From NCBI RefSeq assembly GCF_031845265.1, contig NZ_JAVRBG010000012.1, positions 1 to 64,000 of the forward strand: 64,000 nucleotides of DNA, read 5' to 3'. Source of the DNA: Mesonia ostreae (lineage in GTDB: Bacteria > Bacteroidota > Bacteroidia > Flavobacteriales > Flavobacteriaceae). Both the position numbers and the translations under genes were made by a program. This document shows positions 45,201-53,289 of this stretch, one piece after another. The notes under the pieces are model-generated. The model was not told where the DNA came from. It saw only the letters and a program-made list of their open reading frames with translations, and searched no databases. Every line of letters begins with the position of its first letter. Positions within the stretch are counted from its first letter, which is position 1.

Positions 45201-45314
45201 CATGGCTCTATTATATTCTGCAAAATCGTTGGTATAAATAGCGGTTTGCTGACTAAATACTGGGACCGAAACACTTGCCGTTAAGGCCAAACAAAGACTA
45301 ATTTTCTTTAACAT
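42291..45314 (-). CDS. Large periplasmic TPR protein
   Basis: This 1007-residue protein has a signal peptide (MLKKISLCLALTASVSVPVFSQ) followed by TPR-like helical repeats over nearly the whole length. The typical A-Y-Y/F-x-x-G and A-x-x-x-F/Y pattern recurs (for example YYQLGYAYYQQGEFQNAINEFNKII, DDALYELGNTYVAEENSAAALKAY). It should be a scaffold in the periplasm for envelope partners. It is followed by the barrel gene and lies divergent from ftsE. A weak match to the dispersed palindrome (CCGCGGAA) occurs near 43430. Confidence 0.82.
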   Translation of the reverse strand: MLKKISLCLALTASVSVPVFSQQTAIYTNDFAEYNRAMVLFENNQYKAAQTLFQKVQEEVSSQELKADCAYYIAICAVRLNQSNADSLMEDFVSEYPTSTKRNSAYINVANYYFTNGDYNRARLWYEKVDASSLSRAEAQEFNFNNGYAYFKAGRKDEAKTYFNRVRDSKEYGSQAKYYLGFIAYEGDDYQEANDMFDEVKGDGRLDKSLSYFQSDMNFKLGKFEKAIELGKAQLNRSNRMERSQLNKIIGESYFNLEQYDQAIPYLKEYQGDRGKWNNTDYYQLGYAYYQQGEFQNAINEFNKIIDGQNHVAQNAYYHLAESYVELDQKQQALNAFKNASEMDFDKKIQEDAALNYAKLSYEIGNNYKSIPEVLNDFLEKYPNNSATTEIEKLLIDSYITSKNYQKALSILEGSNKYNDKLVYQKVAYYRGTELYNEGNYSAALVHFNKSLKERNDAVFTAKATYWKAESDYNLENYQSALIGYKEFMGMAAAKQTNEFKSIEYNIAYAYFKKKEYANAVSHFKAYAEKGDIPLTQKNDAYLRLGDSYFVTSDYWPAMEAYNKSIGLKGIDSDYAYFQKAISYGFVNRNESKIKDLESFISKYPKSIYKDDALYELGNTYVAEENSAAALKAYARLQNEEASSSFVSRSLLKQGLIYYNDNQGDKALSKFKKVVSDFPNTDESVQAVKTARVIYVDLGRTDEYAAWVKNLDFVEVADSDIDNATYEAAEQQFIENNTNPAIKGFEKYLQQFPNGLHANSAHFYLAQLQYKTDKKAEAAPHYEYVTQQSRSEFTEQALARLSQIYLEQKDNQKAIPVLKRLETEADFPQNIIFAQSNLMKSYFQQEDYAQTIVYAERVLQNGKIENNVKSDAQVFIARSAIKTGDENRAKSAYQEVQKIAKGELAAEAQYYEAYFLRKETKFKESNASVQVLAKDFSGYKKYGAKGLVVMAKNFYDLNDAYQATYILENVINNFEAYPDAVKEAEAELIRIKTEEAKTNSSVETQQN

Positions 45315-45339
45315 GCAGCTAGAATTTAATTTTAAGGAT

Positions 45340-45347
45340 CAAAGATA
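45340..45347 (-). promoter_or_regulatory. Promoter -7 box of the TPR / barrel transcript
   Basis: On the minus strand TATCTTTG matches the Bacteroidota -7 consensus and lies 26 bp before the ATG at 45314. The -33 element is poor (TTTCG about 22 bp upstream). The 232 bp to ftsE are otherwise AT-rich. On the plus strand TACCTTTA at 45526-45533, with TTTG 16 bp upstream, could serve ftsE. Confidence 0.55.
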
Positions 45348-45552
45348 CTTGAATTGCTATTTTGATAACGAAACTTTGATGTGATAATTATGTTAATGTT
45401 AAACATTTTCAGCTTTACTGATTTTCGCCACCACAGAAATAAGCGAAAACCCTGAAAAAGCAGTAAATCCCAGTATCTTTCCGCAGAGATTTTTAAACTG
45501 TATTTTTTGTTTACAAATATTCAATTACCTTTAAGGCTTAAAACTTTTGAGT

Positions 45553-46236
45553 ATGTCAAATCCTATTTTAGAACTTAAAAATGCTGCGGTTTACCAACGT
45601 GAAAACCTCATCCTTTCTGATGTGAATGTAGAAATCAATAAAGGGGATTTTGTTTACCTTATCGGAAAAACGGGAACTGGGAAAAGTAGCTTTATGAAGA
45701 CGCTTTACGGAGACATTCCTTTAAAGGAAGGGGAAGGCAGTATTGTAGGCCACGACTTAAGACAACTAAAAGAGAAAAACATTCCTTTTTTAAGAAGAAA
45801 ATTAGGCGTTGTCTTTCAGGATTTTAAACTCTTAAATGACCGTACTATTAAAGACAATTTGATGTTTGTTTTGAAGGCTACCGGTTGGAAAGAAACCAAG
45901 GCCATGGAAAACAAAATTGATCAGGTTTTGGATAAGGTAGATATGAAAACTAAAAACTTTAAATATCCTTATCAGCTTTCGGGAGGAGAGCAACAGCGTA
46001 TTGCGATTGCGCGTGCTTTATTAAACGACCCCGAATTAATCCTAGCAGATGAGCCTACGGGAAATTTAGATCCGCAAACCTCTGTAGAAGTGATGGAAGT
46101 TTTGCAAGAAATTAACCGCAACGGAAACACCATTCTTATGGCTACCCACGATTATGCGCTCTTATTAAAATACCCGTCGAAGACTTTAAAATGTGACGGA
46201 CAAAAAGTGTTCGAAGTAGTTCAAAAAACGGCTTAA
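45553..46236 (+). CDS. ftsE: Cell-division ABC ATPase FtsE-like
   Basis: This 227-residue ATP-binding subunit has Walker A GKTGTGKS (about 38-45), Q-loop FQDFKLL, signature LSGGEQQR (about 142-149) and Walker B LILADEPTGNLD. Close similarity to FtsE suggests it works with FtsX to control peptidoglycan hydrolases at division. No ftsX lies next to it, as is common in Bacteroidota; the MacB/FtsX-like permease at 28382-29623 is a different type. The ATG at 45553 is preferred over a TTG six bases upstream. Two glycosyltransferase genes follow within 17 bp. Confidence 0.87.
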   Translation: MSNPILELKNAAVYQRENLILSDVNVEINKGDFVYLIGKTGTGKSSFMKTLYGDIPLKEGEGSIVGHDLRQLKEKNIPFLRRKLGVVFQDFKLLNDRTIKDNLMFVLKATGWKETKAMENKIDQVLDKVDMKTKNFKYPYQLSGGEQQRIAIARALLNDPELILADEPTGNLDPQTSVEVMEVLQEINRNGNTILMATHDYALLLKYPSKTLKCDGQKVFEVVQKTA

Positions 46237-46253
46237 GGCTTTAAAAAAATCTT

Positions 46254-47150
46254 ATGATTTCTGTACTAATTCCCACCTATAATTATGATATTTTTCCTTT
46301 AGTACAGAAAGTACACCAACTTCTTTCTGCTGAAAAAATTGATTTTGAAATCCTTTGTCTAGATGACTGCTCTCCACTGATTTCTATAAGAGAAAAAAAC
46401 GAAGAAATAAATTCTTTAGAAAACGCATCTTACCAAATTCTAAAAGTAAATATTGGACGAAGTAGAATTAGAAATCTCCTAGCAGATACAGCAAAATTTG
46501 ATTGGCTGCTTTTCCTAGACGCCGATGTAATGCCTATTAAAGATGATTTCATAAAAAATTATCTGAAATTTATTTCTGAAGATCACGATATCATCTACGG
46601 CGGAATTAAATATACTCCCAAAAAACCAGATTCTTCACAACTTTTACGTTGGCATTATGGCAATTTAAGGGAAGCCCGAAATACCGAAAAACGAAGTAGA
46701 AAACCTTACGTCTCTTTTCTTACGCTTAATTTCTTAATACGTAAATCGGTTTTTGAAAAAGTTAAGTTTAATGAAGATATTCCAAATTTAAGACACGAAG
46801 ACACACTTTTTTCGTACCAACTACGGGAAGCAAAAGTGCCTATTTTGCATATTGAAAACCCCGTCTATCATTTAGGAATAGAAAGCAGTAAAGAGTTTTT
46901 AAAAAAGTCTATAGATTCGTTGGAAGCTGCTCTATATTTTAAAAAGCATGAACTTATTGACCCTAGTTATATCAAAATTTTATCCTTTCATAAAAAGTTA
47001 AAAAAGGCAAAATTAGACCGTGGGATTGCTTACTTTTCTAAAAGCACTTTACGTCGCATCGAAAGAAATTTATTGGGATCAAAACCCTCGTTACGCCTTT
47101 TTGATCTTTACCGACTTTATCATCTAATTCAACTCGAAAAAGATGCCTAG
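46254..47150 (+). CDS. Glycosyltransferase family 2 protein
   Basis: This 298-residue GT-A fold enzyme has the start ISVLIPTYNYDIFPLV, nucleotide-binding LCLDDCSP, the NIGRSRIRNLLADTAKFDWLLFLDADVMP segment with D-x-D, and the acceptor-side NLRHEDTLFSYQLREA with its E-D pair. No membrane helix is evident, so it acts at the cytoplasmic face, probably in lipopolysaccharide or exopolysaccharide assembly. The sugar and acceptor are unknown. It follows ftsE by 17 bp and overlaps the next gene by 8 bp. Confidence 0.85.
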   Translation: MISVLIPTYNYDIFPLVQKVHQLLSAEKIDFEILCLDDCSPLISIREKNEEINSLENASYQILKVNIGRSRIRNLLADTAKFDWLLFLDADVMPIKDDFIKNYLKFISEDHDIIYGGIKYTPKKPDSSQLLRWHYGNLREARNTEKRSRKPYVSFLTLNFLIRKSVFEKVKFNEDIPNLRHEDTLFSYQLREAKVPILHIENPVYHLGIESSKEFLKKSIDSLEAALYFKKHELIDPSYIKILSFHKKLKKAKLDRGIAYFSKSTLRRIERNLLGSKPSLRLFDLYRLYHLIQLEKDA

Positions 47151-48084
47151 ATTTTCGGTGATCATACCTATGTTTAACAAAGCTGATTATATTCAGCGAA
47201 GTATAAACTCTGTATTGCAACAAAACCTAGAAAATTTTGAGCTACTCATTGTTAATGATTGCTCCACAGACGAGAGTTTAACTTTAGCAAAAGAAATAAA
47301 AGATGCACGCATCACAATTCTTCAACACGATGTAAATAAAGGTCTTTCCGCAGCAAGAAATACAGGAATTGCTTGTGCAAAGGGAGAAATAATTACTTTT
47401 TTAGATGCAGATGATGAGTGGAAACCTTTCTTTTTATCTAGTATCGAAACCTTATCTAAAAAATTTCCCGAATGTGATATTTATGGAACCGATTACGATG
47501 AGAAAATTAATAACCATATCGTTAATCCCGTAAAAAACCTTCCAGCATCTACCCTACCCAACCATTATGTGAAAATTGATGATTTCTTTACCGCGAGTTT
47601 ATTTAATCCTATTTATTGCTATAGCTGTGTTGCTTTTTCTAGAAAAGCCTTGGAGAAAATTGGAGATTTCAATACACAAGTAGATATAGGAGAAGATTTA
47701 GATTTTAATATAAGAGCCAATACCCAATTTCAATTAGCCTATTATTACAAAGCTTGTGCAATGTACTATGTAGACATTCCTCATCAAATGACAACTAGTA
47801 CAATTCAACAAAAAAGATTAATTGATTTTAAGAAATTTGACCGTCAAGCGGAAAGTCATTCAGGATTGAAAAAATATCTTAATGCGAGCAGGTATTATTA
47901 CGCTTCCCAATTCAAAAATCAGCAAAATAAAAAATTGTTTAAAAAATTTATGCGAGAAATCGACTTTTCACAGCTTAGTTTCAAACAAGAACTCTTACTT
48001 AAAAGTCCGTATTGGTTGTATAAGAAGTTTAAAAAAGCTAAATCCTATTTGATAAAAAGAGGGGTTAAAATTACTCCCTATTAA
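47143..48084 (+). CDS. Glycosyltransferase family 2 protein
   Basis: This 313-residue second GT-A enzyme has FSVIIPMFNKADYIQRSINS, LLIVNDCSTDES, NKGLSAARNTGIACAKGEIITFLDADDEW (D-x-D type) and IGEDLDFNIRA. It differs clearly from its neighbour and is nearer to the classic WcaA-like group. The C terminus is basic with a short hydrophobic stretch (LLLKSPYWLYKKFKKAK), perhaps a membrane contact. It overlaps the upstream gene by 8 bp (translational coupling) and the convergent glycosyltransferase by 14 bp. Confidence 0.87.
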   Translation: MPRFSVIIPMFNKADYIQRSINSVLQQNLENFELLIVNDCSTDESLTLAKEIKDARITILQHDVNKGLSAARNTGIACAKGEIITFLDADDEWKPFFLSSIETLSKKFPECDIYGTDYDEKINNHIVNPVKNLPASTLPNHYVKIDDFFTASLFNPIYCYSCVAFSRKALEKIGDFNTQVDIGEDLDFNIRANTQFQLAYYYKACAMYYVDIPHQMTTSTIQQKRLIDFKKFDRQAESHSGLKKYLNASRYYYASQFKNQQNKKLFKKFMREIDFSQLSFKQELLLKSPYWLYKKFKKAKSYLIKRGVKITPY

Positions 48085-49162
48085 GCTTAAATAAGTACTG
48101 TTTCCATAACTCTTTTACATTCTCCATCGAAAAACAATCTACACTGGGTCGCGCAAAGACTTTACATCGCTCATATAAATCTTGATTATCTATCATTCGA
48201 TTCATCGCTTCCGTTAAGGCTTTAAAATTTTGATTTTCTACAAGAAGACCGTTTTTTTCATGTTGAATAATTTCACTTGGTCCCGAAGAGCAATTAAAAG
48301 AAACCACGGGCGTCTCGCAGGCTAAAGCTTCTACCAACACATTAGGAAAACCTTCATTTTCACTGCTTAAAACCAATAATTTAGCATTTGCCATCCACGC
48401 GAAAGGATTCTCATGAAAAGGAATTAACCTTACCCATTCTTCTAAACCTAAATGTTTTATTTGCTGAGATAGATTCTCTTTTTCTGGGCCATCTCCTAAT
48501 AAAACAAGTTGTATATTTTTTTCTAAAAGTTGACTGCTTTTATACGCATCTATAAGCTGATCCAATTGCTTTACGGAAGCAAAACGTCCCACCGCAATCA
48601 CATATTCTTTTGAATGATGAATCTCTACCTTAGCTTTAAGTTGAATGTTTTTTAAATCAATCGCATTAGGAATAGCGTTTACATGATTAAAACCGTACTC
48701 CTTTTGCACTTTCTTCTTTATTTCTTCTGCTACAGTGATGATTCCCGTATAATCCGCATAGAGCTTTTGAGAAATCTTTTTAGGCTGAGGAAAATACCAA
48801 TCTAATCTATAACTGCGCACCATATTTATCATGGCATAGTTAAATACGAATCTATTTAATAACTTTTCTCTTAGCGGAAAATCTTTCATTCTAAAATCTA
48901 AAATCAAATTAGGATTTTCCTCTTTTAGCACTTTTTGCAATTTTTTATACCTCCCTAATTTCGAAAATGCAGATCGAGAACCTGCTTTAAACGTTCCTAA
49001 ATTGATTAATTTCCCTTCGTAAGAATACGCTACATCATCAAACAAGACCACCAAAAAAACTTTGTGCCCTAAATCTGACAAAAGTTGGGATATAATTCCT
49101 GCGGCACGCTCGGCCCCTCCTCCATTTAATCGTTCTACTAAAATACCAATGTGATAGCTCAT
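48071..49162 (-). CDS. Glycosyltransferase family 4 protein
   Basis: This 363-residue GT-B enzyme has an N-terminal acceptor domain starting HIGILVERLNGGGAERAAGIIS and a C-terminal donor domain with IAVGRFASVKQLDQLIDAY, LVLLGDGPEKENL and the EGFPNVLVEALACETPVVSFNCSSGPSEI signature (E-x7-E type). Enzymes of this kind add hexoses in lipopolysaccharide core or exopolysaccharide assembly; the sugar is unknown. It starts inside the stop of the phosphoethanolamine-transferase-like gene (ATGA overlap), so the two form one operon. Confidence 0.9.
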   Translation of the reverse strand: MSYHIGILVERLNGGGAERAAGIISQLLSDLGHKVFLVVLFDDVAYSYEGKLINLGTFKAGSRSAFSKLGRYKKLQKVLKEENPNLILDFRMKDFPLREKLLNRFVFNYAMINMVRSYRLDWYFPQPKKISQKLYADYTGIITVAEEIKKKVQKEYGFNHVNAIPNAIDLKNIQLKAKVEIHHSKEYVIAVGRFASVKQLDQLIDAYKSSQLLEKNIQLVLLGDGPEKENLSQQIKHLGLEEWVRLIPFHENPFAWMANAKLLVLSSENEGFPNVLVEALACETPVVSFNCSSGPSEIIQHEKNGLLVENQNFKALTEAMNRMIDNQDLYERCKVFARPSVDCFSMENVKELWKQYLFKLNRE

Positions 49163-50736
49163 TTTTTCTCGCTCTTTTTAAACTCTTCAAAATCAGTTCC
49201 ATCTTGAATCATCCGTTTTCTAGGCTGGAAGGAATCACTAAAAATACTGCGTGAAGTTTCCAAATCTTCCGCCGAAATTCCCATCAAATGCGTAAGCGTA
49301 TGTGGAAAGTCGTCTAACATATAAGGCCTGCTCGTATCTAGGGTAAAACCTGAAGGCGTTTCGAAACTCGGAGATTTCCAAAATATAAAAGGAATTTCAT
49401 ACATGGTAGAAGTTGGTTTATCTTCAAAATGCCCAAAATAATCAGAAACATCATACATTTCTTCGCCGTGATCTGAAAAATATAAAAAAGCGCTCTTCTC
49501 GTTTTGCTGCTGAATCAAGTCCAATACTTCCGAAAGTACATAATCATTATAGCGAATGGCGTTATCGTACGTATTAGTGTTGGTTGTTTTTTCGCTATCG
49601 TCATCCGAAGTAAAATAATTGAAACTGGTAGGATAGCGTTTGTTGTACGCATAATGATTTCCCGCAAGGTGAAGAAATATTACTTTTTTGCCTTCTTTTT
49701 GCATGGTTTCGTCAAGCAAAGGCAATAAAACCTCATCGAAAGTTCCATTCTCGTTAAATTCAGAATAGTTAAAAAAAGTGGTCTCATTAGATACCGAAGC
49801 TAATTTGGAAATTAAATTATCATGAAAGCCTACAGGACGCTGGTTAGAAAGCCAATAGGTTTTATAATTTGCACTTTTTAAATAATGCATAAGAAGTTTT
49901 GACGCTTTAGGATTTTCGTAATTTGCAAGCGTAAAAACATCATAAATAGAACCCATAGTATATACGTGAGAGCTTATGACATCGTTAAATAAATGCAAAG
50001 AATCTTGTTTCATCAAGACGGGGTTGGTAGGTCTTTGGTAACCGTAAAGTTGCATATGTTTTCTACTGGCAGATTCTCCTACAGCAATCACAATCAGCTC
50101 ATTTTGGGTACTTGTTTCTAATTCGAGTTGTGGATTCTCTGTCTTAAATTTTTCTATTTCTTCAATTTGCTCCTTGTATTGCACGTAAGATTTTACCGTA
50201 ATGTAGGGCAGATTATAGATGATTAATTTGGAGAATTTGAGTGCCCCCGCTAAGATGAGGATGAATCCAAGACTAATTAATAATTTAGTTTTAGATAGCG
50301 CTTTCGCGGAAGCCTTCCTCTTCGGAAAAAAAGAAAAAAGAGGAACTAAAAACAGAAGCAACCAAAGCAAGTAATAGGTAGAAAAAGTCTGACTGAATTC
50401 GCTCATCTCTGTTGCATTGGTATTGAGAATCACATAAATATAACTCGCATTGAATCGGGTTTCAAAAAGAATATACAATCCAGTTTCAATGAGAAGAATC
50501 AGGTAAAAGCCAACTAAGAGCATGTTTCCAAGCCACTTACTCCATGTAAAAGTATTTAAAATGAGAATTGAAAAGTAGATTATACTTCCGAAAAGTATAT
50601 TCTCCAACACATTTAAGAAAGTAGAATGTCCTAGCTGATGAATGGATATTTCTAATAGAAAAGCCAAAATTATAGTATAGATCAACAGTAAAATTACTCT
50701 CCACCTAAAAAAATCTGACTGTAAATTGTTACGCAT
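49159..50736 (-). CDS. Phosphoethanolamine transferase-like sulfatase-fold membrane enzyme
   Basis: This 525-residue protein has about five N-terminal membrane helices (residues 15-165) and a periplasmic alkaline-phosphatase-fold domain. The metal/nucleophile motif reads VIAVGESASRKHMQLYGYQR, with Ser in the position where EptA-type enzymes have Thr. FLHLAGNHYAYNKRYP and LYFSDHGEEMYD (metal Asp-His) follow. It most likely adds phosphoethanolamine to lipid A or LPS core sugars. The palindrome-like 14-mer at 50300-50313 encodes KASAKA between membrane part and enzyme domain. It leads a two-gene operon with the GT4 gene. TAGGTTTG (50764-50771, minus) is a possible -7 box. Confidence 0.85.
   Translation of the reverse strand: MRNNLQSDFFRWRVILLLIYTIILAFLLEISIHQLGHSTFLNVLENILFGSIIYFSILILNTFTWSKWLGNMLLVGFYLILLIETGLYILFETRFNASYIYVILNTNATEMSEFSQTFSTYYLLWLLLFLVPLFSFFPKRKASAKALSKTKLLISLGFILILAGALKFSKLIIYNLPYITVKSYVQYKEQIEEIEKFKTENPQLELETSTQNELIVIAVGESASRKHMQLYGYQRPTNPVLMKQDSLHLFNDVISSHVYTMGSIYDVFTLANYENPKASKLLMHYLKSANYKTYWLSNQRPVGFHDNLISKLASVSNETTFFNYSEFNENGTFDEVLLPLLDETMQKEGKKVIFLHLAGNHYAYNKRYPTSFNYFTSDDDSEKTTNTNTYDNAIRYNDYVLSEVLDLIQQQNEKSAFLYFSDHGEEMYDVSDYFGHFEDKPTSTMYEIPFIFWKSPSFETPSGFTLDTSRPYMLDDFPHTLTHLMGISAEDLETSRSIFSDSFQPRKRMIQDGTDFEEFKKSEKK
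50300..50313. repeat. Near-palindromic 14-mer GCTTTCGCGGAAGC
   Basis: One change from the perfect palindrome at 21559 and 29724. It is located inside the phosphoethanolamine transferase-like gene at the junction of its membrane and catalytic parts. Confidence 0.75.
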
Positions 50737-50980
50737 TCGTTGCGGGTTTTACATGTGAATAAGCAAACCTATAATTTCTTTGCAAAAAAATGTGTTCATA
50801 ATTTGCCTAGATTTTACAGCTTTATCGAAACTATGGCTAAAATAGGGATAAATTTAGCACTATGTAAAGAAAAGTAAAGCGATAACTTGAATCTGCTTTT
50901 GTGGGATTCTTAGTATTAAATCTATGGAGTGGTTCCGTATTACGAAGCTTCAAGATACAGCCAGAAAATTTTAAAAAAGA

Positions 50981-51008
50981 AAAACCCTAAACTTTCGTTT
51001 AGGGTTTT
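50981..51008 (-). terminator. Terminator of typA
   Basis: A perfect 11-bp stem, AAAACCCTAAA (50981-50991) with TTTAGGGTTTT (50998-51008), is followed on the minus strand by TCTTTTTT. It lies 20 bp past the typA stop. The rest of 50737-50980 shows no gene. Confidence 0.87.
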
Positions 51009-51028
51009 GTATTCTATTCCGTAAAGAA

Positions 51029-52828
51029 TTAAACTATTTTGTTACGTTTACGCTCATTTTCTGTTAAGTAAATTTTTCTTAACCTTAAATGATTGGGTGT
51101 AACCTCAACATATTCATCTTTCTGTATGTACTCTAAAGCTTCTTCTAAGCTAAATTTGATTGCAGGAACAATTTTTGCTTTGTCATCTGCTCCAGAAGAA
51201 CGTACGTTAGATAATTTTTTAGTTTTGGTGATGTTCACCGCCATATCATCTTGACGAGAATTTTCTCCAATTACCTGACCTTCGTAAATATCCTCTCCTG
51301 GGTCTACAAAGAATTTTCCTCTATCTTGTAATTTATCGATAGAATATGGGATGGCAGAACCTTTTTCCATAGAAACCAAAGAACCATTTAAACGTTCTGG
51401 GATTCCTCCTTTTAAAGGTTGGTATTCTTTATAACGGTGTGCCATAATTGCTTCTCCAGCAGTAGCCGTTAACAATTGGTTACGCAAACCTATAATTCCT
51501 CTTGATGGAATCATAAACTCGCATACCATACGATCTCCTTTAGCTTCCATGCTTAACATTTCTCCCTTTCTCATGGTCACCATCTCTACCGCTTTACCTG
51601 AAACTGCTTCTGGTAAATCTATAGTTAACTCTTCTACTGGCTCACATTTTACACCATCAATTTCTTTGATGATTACCTGCGGCTGACCAATTTGAAGCTC
51701 ATAACCTTCTCTTCTCATGGTCTCAATTAAAACAGATAAGTGAAGAACTCCACGGCCAAAAACCATAAATTTATCGGCACTATCGGTTTCATTCACACGA
51801 AGGGCTAAATTTTTCTCTAACTCTTTGGTTAAACGGTCTTTAATATGACGAGAAGTTACAAATTTACCATCTTTCCCAAAGAAAGGAGAATCGTTAATGG
51901 TAAATAACATACTCATGGTTGGCTCATCAATTGCGATAGATTTAAGTCCTTCAGGATTTTCAAAATCGGCTACCGTATCTCCAATTTCAAAACCTTCTAA
52001 ACCTACAATCGCACAAATATCACCAGCTTCTATCTCTTCTACTTTTCTACGGCCTAAACCTTCAAACGTGTGTAATTCTTTGATTTTACTTTTTACAATC
52101 TTACCGTCTCTTTTTACCAAAGAAATTTGCATTCCTTCTTTAAGCGTTCCTCTTTGTAAACGTCCAATAGCAATTCTTCCTGTAAATGAAGAAAAGTCTA
52201 AAGAGGTAATTAACATTTGTGTATTTCCTTCAGGAATTTTTGGAGAAGGAATATGTTCCATCACCATATCTAATAAAGGTTCAATGTTTTCGGTTTCATT
52301 TCTCCAATCGTCACTCATCCAGTTGTTCTTAGCTGAACCGTAAACGGAAGGAAAATCTAACTGCCACTCTTCTGCTCCCAACTCAAACATTAAGTCAAAA
52401 ACTTTTTCGTGAACCTCATCTGGCGTACAGTTTTCTTTATCTACTTTATTGATCACCACACAAGGTTTTAAACCTAAATCGATCGCTTTTTGTAAAACGA
52501 AACGCGTTTGTGGCATAGGACCTTCAAAAGCATCTACTAAAAGTAGAACTCCATCGGCCATATTTAAGACACGCTCTACCTCTCCGCCAAAATCGGCGTG
52601 ACCAGGAGTATCAATAATATTAATTTTTGTATCCTTATAAACAACAGATACGTTTTTTGAAGTAATGGTAATCCCACGCTCCCTTTCAATATCGTTGTTA
52701 TCTAGAATAAGATCGCCAGTATTCTCGTTTTCACGGAATAAACGGCAATGGTACATAATTTTGTCTACCAAGGTAGTTTTACCGTGGTCAACGTGTGCAA
52801 TAATTGCAATATTTTTGATTGCTGTCAT
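51029..52828 (-). CDS. typA: Ribosome-associated GTPase TypA/BipA
   Basis: This 599-residue translational GTPase acts in ribosome assembly and stress or cold adaptation. G motifs are NIAIIAHVDHGKTTLVDKI, ERERGITI, DTPGHADFGGEVERV and NKVDKENC. The C-terminal domain unique to BipA is present (SRGIIGLRNQLLTATAGEAIM, and LRLRKIYLTENERKR). Length is normal. A TACATTTG -7 box (52852-52859, minus) lies 24 bp upstream, next to a small AGCCTTT/AAAGGCT hairpin (52835-52850). It is transcribed alone. Confidence 0.97.
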   Translation of the reverse strand: MTAIKNIAIIAHVDHGKTTLVDKIMYHCRLFRENENTGDLILDNNDIERERGITITSKNVSVVYKDTKINIIDTPGHADFGGEVERVLNMADGVLLLVDAFEGPMPQTRFVLQKAIDLGLKPCVVINKVDKENCTPDEVHEKVFDLMFELGAEEWQLDFPSVYGSAKNNWMSDDWRNETENIEPLLDMVMEHIPSPKIPEGNTQMLITSLDFSSFTGRIAIGRLQRGTLKEGMQISLVKRDGKIVKSKIKELHTFEGLGRRKVEEIEAGDICAIVGLEGFEIGDTVADFENPEGLKSIAIDEPTMSMLFTINDSPFFGKDGKFVTSRHIKDRLTKELEKNLALRVNETDSADKFMVFGRGVLHLSVLIETMRREGYELQIGQPQVIIKEIDGVKCEPVEELTIDLPEAVSGKAVEMVTMRKGEMLSMEAKGDRMVCEFMIPSRGIIGLRNQLLTATAGEAIMAHRYKEYQPLKGGIPERLNGSLVSMEKGSAIPYSIDKLQDRGKFFVDPGEDIYEGQVIGENSRQDDMAVNITKTKKLSNVRSSGADDKAKIVPAIKFSLEEALEYIQKDEYVEVTPNHLRLRKIYLTENERKRNKIV

Positions 52829-53289
52829 AAAAAGCCTTTTTTAAAGGCTGCAAATGTAGAGTTATTTTTTTTTATATACGGATTTATTTTTACTTTTCTG
52901 AAACTATAAAAGTTAAATCTTAGCATGCTGATATTCAAACCTTAGTCATTTTAATTTGAAGAAATACTTTTCAGGAAAATCCTAGCTTTAATTTCCGTTA
53001 AGGCTATTTTTTTATAATAAATTAAAGCGTTTTAATAGGCGCGCTATAACTGTACTCTATTGCAATAGCTGCTAAAATAATTGCAAAAAGTTTCTGAATC
53101 TTTTTGCTTATTTTAAAGATTAAATAGAATAGCGCAAGATGGATCAGGTTTTCACTGTATTGAATTTGAATGCTAATCTCGATAAAATGCTTGAAGCTTC
53201 AAAAATCACTACCTTTATCCCGGTTTTTAAAATTTGCCGATTATAGGATGAATTATTTTATAGAAAGTATAAGAATTTAAGAAAAGCTA
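52829..53289. other. Gene-free interval between typA and the flippase
   Basis: These 461 bp are AT-rich without a credible gene. The left end holds the typA promoter box (52852-52859). The right end has TACCTTTA (53210-53217) with TTG 16 bp upstream, a possible plus-strand promoter for the flippase with a leader of about 65 nt. No repeat or terminator-like hairpin with a T run was recognised between them. Confidence 0.5.
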
